NCBI GenBank assembly: GCA_013152385.1
Contig: JAADGL010000020.1
Location: 1 to 39,385, forward strand
Source: Acidobacteriota bacterium
GTDB lineage: Bacteria; Acidobacteriota; Holophagae; Thermotomaculales; Thermotomaculaceae
Length of the DNA stretch: 39,385 nucleotides
Reading direction: 5' to 3'
Shown here: in pieces, positions 17,999 through 25,841 of the stretch
Position numbering within the stretch: position 1 is the stretch's first letter
Layout of the letters: each line of letters opens with the position of its first letter
The notes under the pieces: model-generated
Told to the model about the DNA's origin: nothing
What the model saw: only the letters and a program-made list of their open reading frames with translations
Databases searched by the model: none
Program-made: the position numbers and the translations under genes

Positions 17999-18661
17999 CT
18001 ACTTCCTACCGAATAACTTTAAAAATAAACCCTTACCGCTTCCATTCTTTGAAACGCCTCCGCCGAGACGTTCCAGCCCGTCTATCGCCTCCTGGCACGA
18101 ATCATCCAGCTTCAATGCTTTCTGAAAATATTTACGCGCACGGGTTCGCATTCCCCCTTCAAGGTAAAGCGTACCGATTTTAGCACGGTATTCAGCTGAA
18201 AAGGGATCCAGTGTAACCGCTTTCTCCAGATACTCCACAGCTTTCCGTCGCTTCCGGGGATCTTTCCCCATAACAGTCGCAAGGTAAAAAAGGTATTTCG
18301 GATTATCTTTATCCAGATACACAGCCTTTTTGAAAAATTCCTCTGCCATTTTATATTCAGAAAGATTATTTAACTGATTGAGGCCGTTTTTGAAGAATTG
18401 TCTGGCCTGTTCTTTTGTGTCAGTTTGTTTAACAGTGTCCGAATCCGTTCCCAAGCCCTGATCGTATGCCGCCCGTTTTTCAGGGTCTTTCAGGGTATTA
18501 AATGCCGCTGTAATTTCCTGAAAACGGATTTCCGCTTCCGCCTTCTCATCCGGGTCAGCGTAACGGTCCGGATGATGCAGCTTAATTAATTTACGAAAAG
18601 CGGCTGATATTTCATCCTGAGATGCATTCTTGTTGACCTGCAACAAATCATAATAATTCAC
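17999..18661 (-). CDS. J-domain protein with C-terminal TPR repeats
   Basis: 220 residues from a GTG start with GAGGTG upstream. Residues about 2-66 are a J domain with YYDLLQV and the essential HPD (30-32), so it should stimulate an Hsp70 (DnaK) ATPase. Residues about 85-205 are TPR-like helices ([45 protein letters not shown]). There are no DnaJ zinc fingers or C-terminal client domains. The TPR part probably selects a client or partner. It is paired with the PP2C gene, suggesting a signalling or chaperone-regulation role (inference). Confidence 0.88.
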   Translation of the reverse strand: MNYYDLLQVNKNASQDEISAAFRKLIKLHHPDRYADPDEKAEAEIRFQEITAAFNTLKDPEKRAAYDQGLGTDSDTVKQTDTKEQARQFFKNGLNQLNNLSEYKMAEEFFKKAVYLDKDNPKYLFYLATVMGKDPRKRRKAVEYLEKAVTLDPFSAEYRAKIGTLYLEGGMRTRARKYFQKALKLDDSCQEAIDGLERLGGGVSKNGSGKGLFLKLFGRK

Positions 18662-18685
18662 TCATCACCTCATTTAACTAATTAC

Positions 18686-18713
18686 ATTATAGGAAAATAC
18701 AGCTTGATGTAAA
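18686..18713 (-). promoter_or_regulatory. sigma70-type promoter of the DnaJ-TPR/PP2C unit
   Basis: On the minus strand TTTACA (18708-18713) and a perfect TATAAT (18686-18691) are spaced by 16 bases. It sits in the 60-base gap after the 366-aa gene and 25 bases before the GTG start. Confidence 0.65.
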
Positions 18714-18721
18714 TAGTTTTA

Positions 18722-19822
18722 TCAATATTTTTTCCGCCCCCTTAATATTCTCTGTGCCGCACGCCTCACAAATTCCGATAACGATCGGTCCCGATTGATC
18801 AACTGCAGATCCCTGTCTGTCAAACGATGGAGCAGGGTCAAAGAAATGTCCTGAGGAACTTTCGGGTTCTTGACCAGATTTAACACAACCTTGTATTTTT
18901 TCAGAAAAACCCGGCTGGATGCAAGTTTCCGCAACACATCCCGGTGCACATTCCGCATCGCCGAGATTGTTTCCGCTTCCTGTTCCGTAAGCTTCGGACT
19001 CTGCATCACCGCCAGCGCTACAATTCGATTTGAATCCCGAATCAAAATCGAACGCTCTTCCTTGTTCCCTTTCAGGGCCCTCTGTATTTTTTGAGAAACC
19101 GACATTTTCAACAGTTTCTGGAAGGTGTTGAGGTCCATATCATCTTCAATTTCAATTGCTGAAGGTGAATGGAGAACATCTTCACTTTCCTCCGCTGTCA
19201 GTTCCGAATATACCTCCAGAACTTCCCCGGAAATCTCTTCTTCAACTGCCGGCAGTTCATCCTCGCCGGGAAACTCTTTTTCCGAAACCGGAGATTTTCT
19301 TTCGGCCGGGGCAGCTCCCTGTTTTCCCACCAGTCCGAATTTCAAATATTCCTGCAGACGTTTGGACTGAGCAGGAGAAAGTGCTTTGTTTTGCACCAGT
19401 GCATCAAATACGCTGGGGTACGCCTGCAGTACCGCATGGTTATTTAAAAGATAATTCAATACGACAGAAGAGGAAAGGGCAGCCATCTTTTCCAGGATTT
19501 CCCCGTCACTTGCAGGGTTCCGAACAATATCCAGAAAATATTTTTCAGCATTCTCATGGGCACCGCCCTGCAGAAGCTCAAAATAAAATAAGAGCGCTTC
19601 CCTGTCATCCGCATGAAGCAGAAAATCACTGACCACATCAGACGGGATTTCCGGAAAAGACCGTGTCACAGCCTGACGGATTCCCTCATCTCCCTTCAGG
19701 TATACAACCGGCAATAAAGAAAGCATCTGTTCCGGTGGCAATGGGAAGGTAAGCGTCGCAATTGCAGAAAGCACATCCGGTGGAATATTTCCATCCAGTA
19801 TTTTCTTCTTCAGGTCCAACAT
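18722..19822 (-). CDS. uncharacterised HEAT-like helical protein
   Basis: 366 residues, no signal or membrane segment. Residues about 1-165 are helical repeats, about 166-235 an acidic Pro/Glu linker, and about 240-366 a conserved-looking helical domain (SQKIQRALKGNKEERSILI, DSNRIVALAVMQSPKLTE, KNPKVPQDISLTLLHRLTDRDLQL). I recognise this C-terminal part as a family seen in Acidobacteriota- and deltaproteobacteria-like genomes without assigned function. It starts six bases after the RodZ-like gene and is probably co-transcribed. A scaffold function is plausible but unproven. Confidence 0.8.
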   Translation of the reverse strand: MLDLKKKILDGNIPPDVLSAIATLTFPLPPEQMLSLLPVVYLKGDEGIRQAVTRSFPEIPSDVVSDFLLHADDREALLFYFELLQGGAHENAEKYFLDIVRNPASDGEILEKMAALSSSVVLNYLLNNHAVLQAYPSVFDALVQNKALSPAQSKRLQEYLKFGLVGKQGAAPAERKSPVSEKEFPGEDELPAVEEEISGEVLEVYSELTAEESEDVLHSPSAIEIEDDMDLNTFQKLLKMSVSQKIQRALKGNKEERSILIRDSNRIVALAVMQSPKLTEQEAETISAMRNVHRDVLRKLASSRVFLKKYKVVLNLVKNPKVPQDISLTLLHRLTDRDLQLINRDRSLSEFVRRAAQRILRGRKKY

Positions 19823-19828
19823 GGGTAT

Positions 19829-20737
19829 CTAATTACCGGTACTGGCAGTTCTTGTCAGATCAAAATCTTTTACAACCCGTTTCCCGGATGGAAACTCAAT
19901 TCTGACATTGTTGACAAACACGCGAATATGCTCCGCATTTCCCACACTGACAACCGCCGGTGCCCGGCAGGTAATTGAATAAAGTTCCCCTTTCATCAAA
20001 ATAAAATCCATTTCTTTTTCGGGACAACGCAGATGAACCCAGCACTTTTCATCCGCCTCAAATCGGATGGAAACCCCCGTACTTTTTTCTTTCCCGGTTC
20101 CAGGCGCCACATCCTGATTGCCGGTCTTTTCCGCAACAGCAGGAGCTGAACCGGGTATCACAGGCTGAGCAGCGGTTGTCTTCACCGGTTTATTCTTTTT
20201 ATTCATATTCATGTCAGCCGATTTTTCCACTTGTGCCGCAGCTTTTTTCCCCTGCGTTTCCTGCGGGGGAGCTTTGAACACCGCCTTCCTGGGCAGAGAT
20301 TTCCCCTTATTCCGGGCAGGGAGGCTTGTACGTGGGGAAGTTGTGAACTGAGAATTCCGATTCCCCGTTTTCATGCCGGGCAGCCACTCTCCATGGCGGA
20401 GAACAAAAAAACCAACGATGATAAGAACAAATACAAAAATAAAAATTAAAATGCCCCGACGGGAAGTTTCTTCCGAAACCGGTACGGGAAACTCCGGTTC
20501 CGATTCCGTTTCCGGGCCGAACACCTCTTTTAAAATCACCTCCGGGTTTGTTCCGATAGCTTCACAGTACTGACGGACAAAATTTCTTGCAAATACACCG
20601 GAAGGAAGTGCCTGAAAATCCCCGGACTCAATCTTTTTCAACAACCTGACGCTGATTTTGGTGGTTTTTTCAATCTCCCCCAGTGTCAGGCCCCGTTCCT
20701 CGCGTTGTTTTTTCAGCTTTAAACCCGTTTCCTGCAT
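19829..20737 (-). CDS. RodZ-like protein: HTH domain, transmembrane segment, periplasmic DUF4115 domain
   Basis: 302 residues. Residues about 5-70 are a Cro/C1-type helix-turn-helix (LKKQREERGLTLGEIEKTTKI, FARNFVRQYCEAIG) as in RodZ. Residues about 95-113 form one transmembrane helix (GILIFIFVFVLIIVGFFVL). A Lys/Pro/Ala-rich linker leads to a C-terminal beta domain (about 222-302) of the DUF4115 type. In RodZ the HTH binds MreB and the periplasmic part affects cell shape; other members act as membrane-bound regulators. mreB is not in the window, so I do not assign the symbol firmly. Promoter and co-transcription with the 366-aa gene are visible. Confidence 0.85.
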   Translation of the reverse strand: MQETGLKLKKQREERGLTLGEIEKTTKISVRLLKKIESGDFQALPSGVFARNFVRQYCEAIGTNPEVILKEVFGPETESEPEFPVPVSEETSRRGILIFIFVFVLIIVGFFVLRHGEWLPGMKTGNRNSQFTTSPRTSLPARNKGKSLPRKAVFKAPPQETQGKKAAAQVEKSADMNMNKKNKPVKTTAAQPVIPGSAPAVAEKTGNQDVAPGTGKEKSTGVSIRFEADEKCWVHLRCPEKEMDFILMKGELYSITCRAPAVVSVGNAEHIRVFVNNVRIEFPSGKRVVKDFDLTRTASTGN

Positions 20738-20767
20738 ATCACCCGTCTGTTTAAGATTTACAAGTTC

Positions 20768-20796
20768 AGGATAAACGATTGCTTTTATGTGTTCAA
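20768..20796 (-). promoter_or_regulatory. candidate promoter of the RodZ-like unit
   Basis: TTGAAC (20791-20796) and TATCCT (20768-20773) on the minus strand are spaced by 17 bases, each four of six matches. It lies between the protease terminator and the RodZ-like ATG. Confidence 0.45.
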
Positions 20797-20815
20797 GTTA
20801 AACTTTCCGGTGAAC

Positions 20816-20843
20816 AAAAAAAGGCGCGGGAAAAACCCGCGCC
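20816..20843 (-). terminator. Rho-independent terminator of protease B
   Basis: On the minus strand GGCGCGGG (20836-20843) pairs perfectly with CCCGCGCC (20823-20830) around a five-base loop and is followed by seven T. It lies 25 bases after the protease stop codon in the correct orientation. Confidence 0.93.
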
Positions 20844-20867
20844 AAAATTCTTTTCAGAATCTATCGG

Positions 20868-21590
20868 TTAATAAGTAAAGGAAAGTTTCCAGCTGTCCAG
20901 GGTTCCCACATCCGCCCCGGCATTATCTGAAACTTTCAGTTTCCAGTTTCCGTTGATAGACAAACCGCTATCGGCAGTTACTGTCCATGTCTTATTGATG
21001 TTGTCAGCCGAACCGCCTTCACGGTTGGACAGTACCGTAGATGAGCCATCCGGGGCGTACAGCGTCACAATCAGGTCCCCAATGTAGGTATGGGTAATAT
21101 TCACCGTCACATCAAAACTGGTGACAGTAGCCGAACCACTGACAGCAAGTGTGCTGGTAATGCCGGTGGCATTGTTATCCGGAATGGAAATCGGTGTATC
21201 CGTACTGTTGTAATCATGGGTACTGCTGGTGTAGGTTGCCTTTATTGTCAGAGACCAGCTGTCAATTGTACCGGTGTCATAAGCGGCAAGGTCTTTCACT
21301 TTCAACGTCCATGTCCCGACAGCATCCTGGCCGTTATAATTGGTCAGAGAGTAAGTTTTGTTGATGTTGTCAGCCGAACCGCCTTCACGGTTGGACAGTA
21401 CAACTTCGGTCCCGGACGGTGAAATCAGGGAAACTACCAGGTCTCCGATGTAGGTATGAGTAATATTCACGGTAACCTGAAGATCCTGGATACTGTGGCC
21501 GTCGTTCAGCACCAATGTTGAAGTCACACCGGTGGAATTATTGTCCGGAATGGATTTCGGAACATCACCGGAACTGAAGGTCCGGGTATC
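20868..21590 (-). repeat. tandem P-domains with a 41-base exact repeat
   Basis: The two P-domain coding segments (about 21236-21590 and 20871-21225) share an exact 41-base match at 21361-21401 and 20995-21035, 366 bases apart. It encodes the SNREGGSADNINKT region. Other parts have diverged at synonymous and some non-synonymous sites, suggesting duplication followed by partial gene conversion or constraint. Confidence 0.88.
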
Positions 21591-24500
21591 CACGGTCCCG
21601 GATGCCGGGTTTACAGTCACGGTCACGTCCTGGCTGACACTGCCGCCGTCTCCGGTCGCTGTCAGCGTATAGGTCGTGGTACTTGTCGGACTCACCGTCA
21701 TACTGCCATCCACAGCCACCGAAGAACCGTTGATGGTGCAGCTGGTAGCATTGGTGGTATTCCAGGTCAGAGTTGCGCTGTTCCCTTCCGTAATGGTGGT
21801 GGGACTGGCACTGTAACTGTCAATTGTCGGAGCCGGTGTCACGGTATTCACGGTCACCGTCACGTCCTGGCTGACACTGCCGCCGTCTCCGGTCGCTGTC
21901 AGCGTATAGGTCGTGGTGCTCACCGTCATACTGCCGTCCACAGCCACTGAAGAGCCGTTGATGGTGCAGCTGGTGGCATTGGTGGTATTCCAGGTCAATG
22001 TCGCACTGGAACCGGAATCAATTGTGCTGGGGCTGGCGCTGTAGCTGTCAATTGTCGGAGCCGCCGCATTCACGGTAACTGTCACGTCCTGGCTGACACT
22101 GCCGCCGTCTCCGGTCGCTGTCAGCGTATAGGTCGTGGTGGTAGTCGGGCTCACCGTCATACTGCCGTCCACAGCCACCGAAGAACCGTTGATGGTGCAG
22201 CTGGTGGCATTGGTGGTGTTCCAGGTCAGAGTCGCACTGCCGCCTGCGGTAATGGTGGTGGGGCTGGCACTGTAACTGTCAATTGTCGGAGCCGGTGTGC
22301 TGCCGGATGAGGTAATGGATACATCATCTACGTACCAACCGGTTTTGTTAACCGAGCTGTCGCACGCCATTCTGAAGCGGACAATTACTTTGTTTCCGGT
22401 ATAAGAACTGAGATCCACCGTTACTTCGGTCATGGTTCCGAGAGAACCGCCGGTCCACGCACTGCGGCCACCGATGGGAGACTGATAACTGGTGGAAATG
22501 GTTCCGGTATAGCCGCCGCTGGTAATATGGCTGCCCAGATCGGTAAATGTATTGCCGCCGTCGGTAGAAATTTCAATTACCGCACCGTCATACGTATTTT
22601 CAAGGTAGTAGGTGTGCCAGAAAGTCAATGTCGCGGAAGAAGCGGACCTGAGGTCAATTTCCTGCGTCATCAACATATCATCTTTTACCTGAGGCTCGTC
22701 CGCACTGAACCATGAATGCGTACCGGAATGGACATAAGAGGAAGAAGTAATGGCCCACGGAGTGGAACCCTGTGCCGCTGTTGTCCATTTTGAACTTCCG
22801 CTTTCCATATCATCACTAAAGGAAGTCGGTGTCACCGGTTCGGCTGTGGTGGTAAATGTAGAAGTACTGCTGACAGATTCATTACCGGAACTGTCTTTGG
22901 AGCGAACCCGATAATAATAAGTTGTCTCCGCAGTTAAACCGTTGAGTCCTACGGAATGACTTGTTGTGTATCCGGTCGGTGCCACAGTCTGGCCCAGAGA
23001 AGAAGTGGTGCCGTATTCAACTGTGGAAGTTGCGGATTCATCGGTAGTCCAGCTGATTATCGCGCTGTCATAAGACGGGCTCGCGGAAACAGCTGAAATC
23101 ACCGGAGGCGTCGTATCAGGCGCAGAAGTACCGAAACCCGCGTGGCCAACGAGAGCGAAAGGCTGAGGCCCCTGAGGCACATTGTAGCCCTTCACCGTAA
23201 TGGTGTATGTCCCGGTTACCGGAGATGCGATATCCACCGTCTCTACATTATTTGTATGATCCGCTCCACCGAGATGGTTCGGATAATAAGTTGTCCCTGT
23301 GGGAGATTGAACCGTCAGGTCCAGATCATTTACAAGCTGTTTGCTGGAAGACGTGGAAGCCGGATAGTCTGTCCATGCCAGTGTAATATGCATGGGGACA
23401 GAACCGTCGGTCACATCCCAGGAATAGGTTTTTGTTCCGTTGGTGTTCAGGCCTGTTGTCTCATCTACATATTTCATTTCCGTCGGTGCTGCCGGCAGGT
23501 AGGTATTCCCGAGGTCTACCCTGCCCCATCCTTCCACATTATTCGGACGGGTTGTCGGTTCTTCCTGAGTGGAACCGGTTCCATACTGGCCGGGATACAT
23601 GTCATGGGCGCCATTCATCATGGATGCCTTGACCAAAGCGGAGCTGGGGGTAATTCCTTCATGCTGGATAAAGAATTCACGGACAATCACCGCTGCACCC
23701 GCTGTCAGCGGGTTCGACATCGAAGTGCCGCCTTCATAGATATACCAGTCATCATAGACACCCCAGCCGGTATCCGCATTGGGATCCTGAGAACGAACCG
23801 AAATGATGTTGGAACCCGGCGCCACGATATCCGGTTTAATTCTGCCGTCATCGCAGGGGCCGCGGCTGGAAAAAGCCGACATCCCGTCTGCATTGTCACA
23901 GACATTATCGCTTTTAATCGGATCGGTGGGGTAACTGTCCGGCCACCAGGTTCCCCAATAGCCTACATTCTGATTAATATTACTTTCGGATGCGCCAACC
24001 GTAATACAGTTTTTGGCTGTGCCGGGAGAGCCCATGGAATCCAGATCCACAACGCCGTCCCGGTTGCTGTCCACACCGCTGTTGCCGGCGGAAAAAGTAA
24101 TAACCATATCTTTATGGTTCCAGGCGAACTGGTCCACCTGCTCGGCTGAAGTATCATACTGTCCGTTTACAGCCGCACCCCAAGAGTTTGAGTGTACTCT
24201 GGCGCCATCATCATAGGCCTGCTGAAACAGATCATTTAAATCGGAAGGAAGCCCGCCGAGGCCACCTCTGGAGTCCAGTACGGACTGCTCCACCAGTCTT
24301 GCCTCATAGGCTGTTCCTTTAAAACGGCCATTGGATTTTGCACCGTTACCCAGAACGGAACCAGCGGTGTGGGTGCCGTGACCCGAATCGTCACTCCAGT
24401 CATTTGTGCGGCCGAGCGCGTAAGCTGCAACAATTTTATCGTTATGGCCGTCATTATTTGAATCATTGTAGAAATCCCGGTGAATGGTATCTTTGTCTCC

Positions 24501-25262
24501 CACATCCAGACCGGTGTCGCAAACCGCCGCAATCTGAGAAGCGCCGGTGTATCCGGCATTCCACAGGGGAGAGGCATTCATGATAACGTGGGATGCTTCA
24601 TTCTTCAGCCCGTGACGGCTGGCTTTCATTGGAACATCCATGTGAATATCATGAACCTGCGGTGCGATGTAAGTTTCCACCCATTTCAAGCCCGGCACCC
24701 TTGCCAGCTGCGGAAGCATGGCAACGGGAACCGTCGCAATAAAAGTAGACTGCCAACGGGTAACATCTGATTTCTCAATCGTCGCACCCATATCCGCCAG
24801 CACAAAACGGCAGGTTCTGGCATCCACAAAAGGATACAGAGAAATACTGACTTTAACTGATTTTGCCTTGGAATTTTTCAGTTTATTATCAATGCGGTAA
24901 GCAGGCTGGTAGATTCCTTTCCACTGAACGGAAGGATCCTGCAATGCATGAATCTGAAGGCCATTGGTCCATACCACAAATGCATTGTCAGGAATATAAT
25001 CCGCAATTTTCATGCTGTGGCGGGAGAGAAGATCTTTAATCTCGCTGTCAATCGGCCGATTGAACTGAACAATATACAACCGCATTTCGCTGTCCGGAAA
25101 CTGCGAAACATAATACGGGTTGCTGCCGACCCTGGCCTTAATGTGTGCCGTCGCTTTGGCGGAAGTGTCAATTCTTCCCGATTTCAGGAAAAGCATTGAG
25201 CTTCCTGCAAAGACTGTTGCACTCATTAAAATAATAATGAATAAACCAAACAACCGTTTCAT
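20868..25262 (-). CDS. secreted subtilisin-like (S8) serine protease B with Ig repeats and two P-domains
   Basis: The longest frame starts at 25301, but the ATG at 25262 (1464 residues) begins a proper signal peptide (KRLFGLFIIILMSATVFA) and has GAGGGGG six bases upstream. Catalytic triad: Asp249 in CDTGLD, His295 in GHGTHTAG, Ser514 in GGTSMSNP. Then a fibronectin III-like domain (about 714-805), a MAM/immune-inhibitor-A-like domain (about 812-985), three Ig-like repeats (992-1218) and two tandem proprotein-convertase P-domains (about 1225-1342 and 1344-1464; NITHTYIGDL in both). P-domains commonly stabilise or target secreted proteases. No C-terminal sorting signal of the PorSS type is evident. 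Monocistronic by its own terminator. Paralogue of protease A with exchanged C-terminal modules. Confidence 0.95.
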   Translation of the reverse strand: MKRLFGLFIIILMSATVFAGSSMLFLKSGRIDTSAKATAHIKARVGSNPYYVSQFPDSEMRLYIVQFNRPIDSEIKDLLSRHSMKIADYIPDNAFVVWTNGLQIHALQDPSVQWKGIYQPAYRIDNKLKNSKAKSVKVSISLYPFVDARTCRFVLADMGATIEKSDVTRWQSTFIATVPVAMLPQLARVPGLKWVETYIAPQVHDIHMDVPMKASRHGLKNEASHVIMNASPLWNAGYTGASQIAAVCDTGLDVGDKDTIHRDFYNDSNNDGHNDKIVAAYALGRTNDWSDDSGHGTHTAGSVLGNGAKSNGRFKGTAYEARLVEQSVLDSRGGLGGLPSDLNDLFQQAYDDGARVHSNSWGAAVNGQYDTSAEQVDQFAWNHKDMVITFSAGNSGVDSNRDGVVDLDSMGSPGTAKNCITVGASESNINQNVGYWGTWWPDSYPTDPIKSDNVCDNADGMSAFSSRGPCDDGRIKPDIVAPGSNIISVRSQDPNADTGWGVYDDWYIYEGGTSMSNPLTAGAAVIVREFFIQHEGITPSSALVKASMMNGAHDMYPGQYGTGSTQEEPTTRPNNVEGWGRVDLGNTYLPAAPTEMKYVDETTGLNTNGTKTYSWDVTDGSVPMHITLAWTDYPASTSSSKQLVNDLDLTVQSPTGTTYYPNHLGGADHTNNVETVDIASPVTGTYTITVKGYNVPQGPQPFALVGHAGFGTSAPDTTPPVISAVSASPSYDSAIISWTTDESATSTVEYGTTSSLGQTVAPTGYTTSHSVGLNGLTAETTYYYRVRSKDSSGNESVSSTSTFTTTAEPVTPTSFSDDMESGSSKWTTAAQGSTPWAITSSSYVHSGTHSWFSADEPQVKDDMLMTQEIDLRSASSATLTFWHTYYLENTYDGAVIEISTDGGNTFTDLGSHITSGGYTGTISTSYQSPIGGRSAWTGGSLGTMTEVTVDLSSYTGNKVIVRFRMACDSSVNKTGWYVDDVSITSSGSTPAPTIDSYSASPTTITAGGSATLTWNTTNATSCTINGSSVAVDGSMTVSPTTTTTYTLTATGDGGSVSQDVTVTVNAAAPTIDSYSASPSTIDSGSSATLTWNTTNATSCTINGSSVAVDGSMTVSTTTYTLTATGDGGSVSQDVTVTVNTVTPAPTIDSYSASPTTITEGNSATLTWNTTNATSCTINGSSVAVDGSMTVSPTSTTTYTLTATGDGGSVSQDVTVTVNPASGTVDTRTFSSGDVPKSIPDNNSTGVTSTLVLNDGHSIQDLQVTVNITHTYIGDLVVSLISPSGTEVVLSNREGGSADNINKTYSLTNYNGQDAVGTWTLKVKDLAAYDTGTIDSWSLTIKATYTSSTHDYNSTDTPISIPDNNATGITSTLAVSGSATVTSFDVTVNITHTYIGDLIVTLYAPDGSSTVLSNREGGSADNINKTWTVTADSGLSINGNWKLKVSDNAGADVGTLDSWKLSFTY
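21609..22289 (-). repeat. three near-identical Ig-like modules in protease B
   Basis: Copies lie at 22059-22289, 21831-22058 and 21609-21830, each about 74-77 codons, from PTIDSYSASP to SVSQDVTVTVN. Long stretches are identical at the DNA level, including the region encoding TYTLTATGDGGS. The middle copy lacks three codons (VSTTTYT instead of VSPTTTTTYT). The modules also resemble the second Ig module of the pilus-operon lipoprotein. Confidence 0.92.
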
Positions 25263-25841
25263 ACAAAACCCCCTCAAACAATATTTCATCCACGGGTTCA
25301 ATGAACCCGTACCGCAAACTTAATTGCTGAATTTCAGCCGTACCCCCGATAAAAACTGAAGGCAATATATGGCTGAAATCCGATTTCGGTAAAAAACATT
25401 GTTTAGAAGGGAACTCTTTCGCTCTGAATATGCGGGACGAGGGCATATGGAGGTAAAATCAGATAAAATTGTTTTACCTCTGCTATCAATAATATCAATT
25501 AAATTAGACCCTGAAACTGCTCTCATTCCCGCCTCTTCCGTTGGAGTACTGAAACGAGAATATCACCGGACAATTCCGAATGCAACATTTTTTTTGCATT
25601 TTTTTTAAGATTTTTTTATTCAATTATAAAATTTAACAAGTTTTGCTTAAGATGAATAATTACCGATACATGCCGTGTCAAAAATAAATACAATTTCTAT
25701 AAAAAATAGCGCCATTCGGAACGTCAGTGGCCCAAAGACGGTGAAAACCAGTCAAATGTAACGTTGCTATTATATGATTTCAATGGACAAAAAACGATTT
25801 GTATTGATAAACACATATGACATTAAAAAACAAATTTTGCA
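25263..25841. other. long A+T-rich intergenic region upstream of protease B
   Basis: No gene is supported in these 579 bases. It holds the protease B leader with a 19-base palindrome at 25292-25310, a 13-base inverted repeat GCTGAA-T-TTCAGC at 25326-25338, and AGGTAAAA/TTTTACCT arms at 25451-25458 and 25472-25479. A weak minus-strand promoter-like pair (TTTACC, 18 bases, TATATT) lies near 25360-25395. A plus-strand hairpin AATGCAA/TTGCATT at 25579-25600 followed by T's looks like a terminator but has no gene to serve. A weak minus hairpin with T-run near 25700-25732 may end the nucleosidase operon. Confidence 0.55.
25292..25310. promoter_or_regulatory. 19-base palindrome in the leader of protease B
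   Basis: ACGGGTTCA (25292-25300), a central A, then TGAACCCGT (25302-25310) form a perfect inverted repeat 30 bases upstream of the chosen ATG. As RNA it would give an eight-base-pair stem with a three-base loop; as DNA it could be an operator. There is no T-run after it on the minus strand, so it is not an intrinsic terminator. Confidence 0.5.

Noticed and set aside
23142-24149. 335-codon open frame on the plus strand opposite protease B
   Set aside because: It lies antisense to the S8 catalytic domain, whose triad and homology fix the minus strand as coding. The translation shows no recognisable motif and is rich in residues expected from a reversed coding frame.
20868-25262. Horizontal transfer or a mobile element around protease B
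   Set aside because: I found no transposase, integrase, tRNA or terminal repeats at its borders, and a diverged paralogue sits nearby, so local duplication explains it better.
25168-25526. Small minus-strand open frames (25168-25446 and 25320-25526) upstream of protease B
   Set aside because: Neither has a ribosome binding site or recognisable sequence, and one overlaps the protease signal peptide in another frame. I treat the stretch as leader DNA.
25701-25770. Possible riboswitch (cyclic-di-GMP or cobalamin type) suggested by GCCACTG- and AAAGACGGTGAAAACC-like words
   Set aside because: The conserved core elements of either class are not present in the right order and only a four-base-pair stem can be drawn.
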